A stretch of DNA of 34,081 bases, taken from Didymodactylos carnosus (lineage: Eukaryota; Rotifera; Eurotatoria; Philodinida; Philodinidae). The translations under genes and the position numbers were made by a program. Where the stretch lies: positions 1-34,081 of the forward strand of contig CAJNOQ010001245.1 of NCBI GenBank assembly GCA_905250885.1, given 5' to 3'. Shown in pieces: positions 32,239 through 34,081 of this stretch. The first letter of the stretch is position 1, and each line of letters opens with the position of its first letter. Under the pieces are notes generated by a model. The model had not been told where the DNA came from, did not search any database, and saw nothing but the letters and a program-made list of their open reading frames with translations.

Positions 32239-32828
32239 TTAGTCATTGAATATTTACATTTCGTGGTTATTTTCAATTCCAACTCTAATCTCTTTCTCTC
32301 TCGCATAAAAAGCATTTGCGGTAAAAGAAAAAGACAACAGAAGATTGCCATCGTCAAAAGTTACCATATATGTGAACACAGTCACGGAAATGCCTTTAAA
32401 AATTTGAAGTGAAAGTGACAGGAAAATAAATAACGTTGTAAATTTGAATTTTTAACTAAAGTGTACGAATTTGATAAACGGCTTTGACGTCCCTTCTTTC
32501 TGTTACAGAGCGACATCTTTCACAATTTTAAGTATGCTCGGTAGGGTCAAGATCAGCTACATCTAATTCTAAGATCATTTGTTTTAGATCATTTAGAAGA
32601 AACGTGAAAAACTAAAACCACTGATTAATATTGAAAGAAACATGGAATCATTATTGAGCAAAAAAGTGATTTTAAACAGTCTCATAATATATGTAGACAT
32701 TCCATTGATCGGTGGTATTTCTACAGTTTAAACATGCACATACTCTGACTTGTTACGGTTGTTATTTAGCTGTTTCTTTATAATAAAAGAGTCTATTTAT
32801 CGTACTGTTTTCCGATGATGCATTATAG

Positions 32829-32938
32829 GTAGTAGTCACACTCATTCGTCTTCTTCTGAGTCGGAGGACACTGATATCAACTGGATTCCTAACTAACCGC
32901 TTTTTGACGACTCATACGAGCTTGCTTCGATATGTCCT
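32829..32938. other. Ambiguous terminal exon, plausible on either strand
   Basis: Plus strand: after the acceptor-like TGATGCATTATAG, 32829-32896 reads GSSHTHSSSSESEDTDINWI then PN and a stop. Minus strand: after the acceptor-like TTTGTTTATAG, 32938-32889 reads DISKQARMSRQKAVS and a stop. Both have the look of a last exon, but at most one is likely real. No upstream partner exon was found for either. Confidence 0.25.
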
Positions 32939-33147
32939 CTATAAACAAAAGACAAATTAGAAAATATAATTTGTTCTTCTCGACAGTTAAACTTGGTCTA
33001 TTCGCCGCAAATACGTTCTTCACTGAACCATACAGATATATTACTTATAAACCTCACTAGCCTACCAAGCTGAGTTTTTATGCGGAACTTCGGTCAAAAG
33101 TTCAAAGCAGAGACACATAGAAACCGCTAGAAATATTAAAGATTAAA

Positions 33148-33411
33148 ATGGTTAATAAGTGCACCACTAAAAACAGTCAAAGTTGGATGGCGACTAATAT
33201 TCATTTTTTTCAAAAGAAATTCACTATAGAAACAGCAGTAGACATTGATCTTAGTAACAAGGATGAAACAGATAGACTAAAACTGCCGGTGAGACGTTGC
33301 TCTATGACATCATCTAATCGTACAAATGCTGAAATACCATCGATTAGTAGATTACCGTTTGGAAGATGCGCAACATCGTTACACAGTATTAACATGTCTC
33401 AGCCCAATTAG
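33148..33411 (+). CDS. Possible small hypothetical protein or 3' exon (87 aa)
   Basis: The frame from 33220 on reads like a coding tail: TIETAVDIDLSNKDETDRLK, then LPVRRCSMTSSNRTNAEIPS and FGRCATSLHSINMSQPN before a stop. Serine, charged residues and codon use are closer to the confirmed exons than to the AT-rich background. The opposite strand is also open over 33210-33395, which lowers confidence. No domain, signal peptide or neighbouring exon was recognised. It may be the last exon of a gene whose earlier exons I could not place. Confidence 0.32.
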   Translation: MVNKCTTKNSQSWMATNIHFFQKKFTIETAVDIDLSNKDETDRLKLPVRRCSMTSSNRTNAEIPSISRLPFGRCATSLHSINMSQPN

Positions 33412-34081
33412 TTAATACTTTTGTGTGTGTGTGTTTACATTATTCAAGTAAGTCTATATTGATAAAAGTTTCAAGAAAGAATTCAAGATTCAAGACATCG
33501 AGCTTTTTTAATCCCAGAATTTAGAATTAGAATCGCGTTTCTTCAATTTCAGAAATATCAAAGGCTTCAAAAATAAATATCAAGCGTTTGCTTAAATTTC
33601 AGAATTTCAAAACTGAGAGACAGATACCTATTTTTTTTCTATTCAAAGAAAACAGAAATTCAGAGATGACTTGTTTTTTAAACTTCGCGGCTTTTGTATT
33701 CACCAATTGAAAAATAATTTTGTTTTTCCATTTTTCAATAAAAATTTCAGGAATTGACTATTACGTTGTCATCAGACAATAGACAGAATTTCACACAAAC
33801 CATCTCACTAAAAATAGAATGTTTTTATACTTTTACTATTTCACAGGACTTTATTATATCACTTTTATTTCATTTTTCGCAACGTGTTTATTGACTATCA
33901 CCTACACCAGATTTTGATGTATCGACGTTCCTTTTCTGTGTCTCAGATAGTCACGAACACTTGACTCAGGAGCATTCTTTTCTTTCTTTATTTAACTATA
34001 CAATAAGAAAAATTAACATTAAGAAATATGTTCTCATTTTTTCTTTTCTGATTTTGTCTTCATTTGTCTTGAGATGAAATT
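33412..34081. other. Gene-free AT-rich right end
   Basis: A short (GT)n run lies at about 33422-33434. Nothing else is supported before the window ends. Confidence 0.4.

Noticed and set aside
1..34081. tRNA, rRNA or CRISPR features
   Set aside because: I saw no cloverleaf with a GTTCRA-type arm, no conserved rRNA block and no regularly spaced direct repeats with unique spacers.

Overview
The window looks like nuclear DNA of a small-genome metazoan, most likely a bdelloid rotifer. The sequence is AT-rich, its genes have several exons joined by 50-110 bp GT-AG introns, it carries two recognisable animal genes (a rhodopsin-family receptor and an A-type cyclin), and the space between them is full of small non-autonomous repeats. 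The species assignment is inference. There is no bacterial operon structure, no CRISPR array and no tRNA that I can recognise.

Three genes can be built exon by exon with consistent reading phase. (1) Minus strand 4874-2707: six exons, a 433-residue single-pass membrane protein with a signal peptide and a long disordered, basic cytoplasmic tail. (2) Plus strand 15424-19664: two exons, a 489-residue class A GPCR, split after TM1 by an unusually long 2.77 kb intron. (3) Minus strand 29746-21602: eight coding exons, a 763-residue cyclin A with both cyclin folds and a very long low-complexity N-terminus. Its last exon lies 2.1 kb beyond the rest of the cyclin box. The GPCR and the cyclin gene converge on 19.7-21.6 kb. 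A relic of a DIRS-like reverse transcriptase lies at the left edge. The right end has only weak small ORFs and candidate exons.

The rest is mostly repeats. Introns fall into two sizes: about 53-107 bp, or 1.5-2.8 kb where they hold inserted elements (two introns of gene 1 are intermediate). Hallmarks seen directly are hAT-like MITEs with 8-bp target duplications (1969-2293, 7302-7480, 17480-17767, 24985-25131), a TA-flanked MITE with 73-bp perfect inverted ends (10534-10870), two nearly identical copies of a CpG-rich foldback element flanking GPCR exon 2 in opposite orientation, and several longer foldbacks. The most unusual pattern is a set of islands, some sharing ends close to CCCTAGTGAAACTTC. 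Each is saturated with its own self-complementary word around GATC: AAGATCTT, CAAGATCTTG, AGGATCCT or CGGATCCG. One of these, in cyclin intron 1, encloses a 612-bp near-perfect hairpin. Cyclin intron 7 also carries a 128-bp near-identical copy of part of the same gene's first coding exon.

I see no shared pathway among the three genes; their adjacency looks incidental. The points to follow up are the word-themed elements, the hairpin, the intragenic exon copy and the mirrored element pair around the receptor exon.
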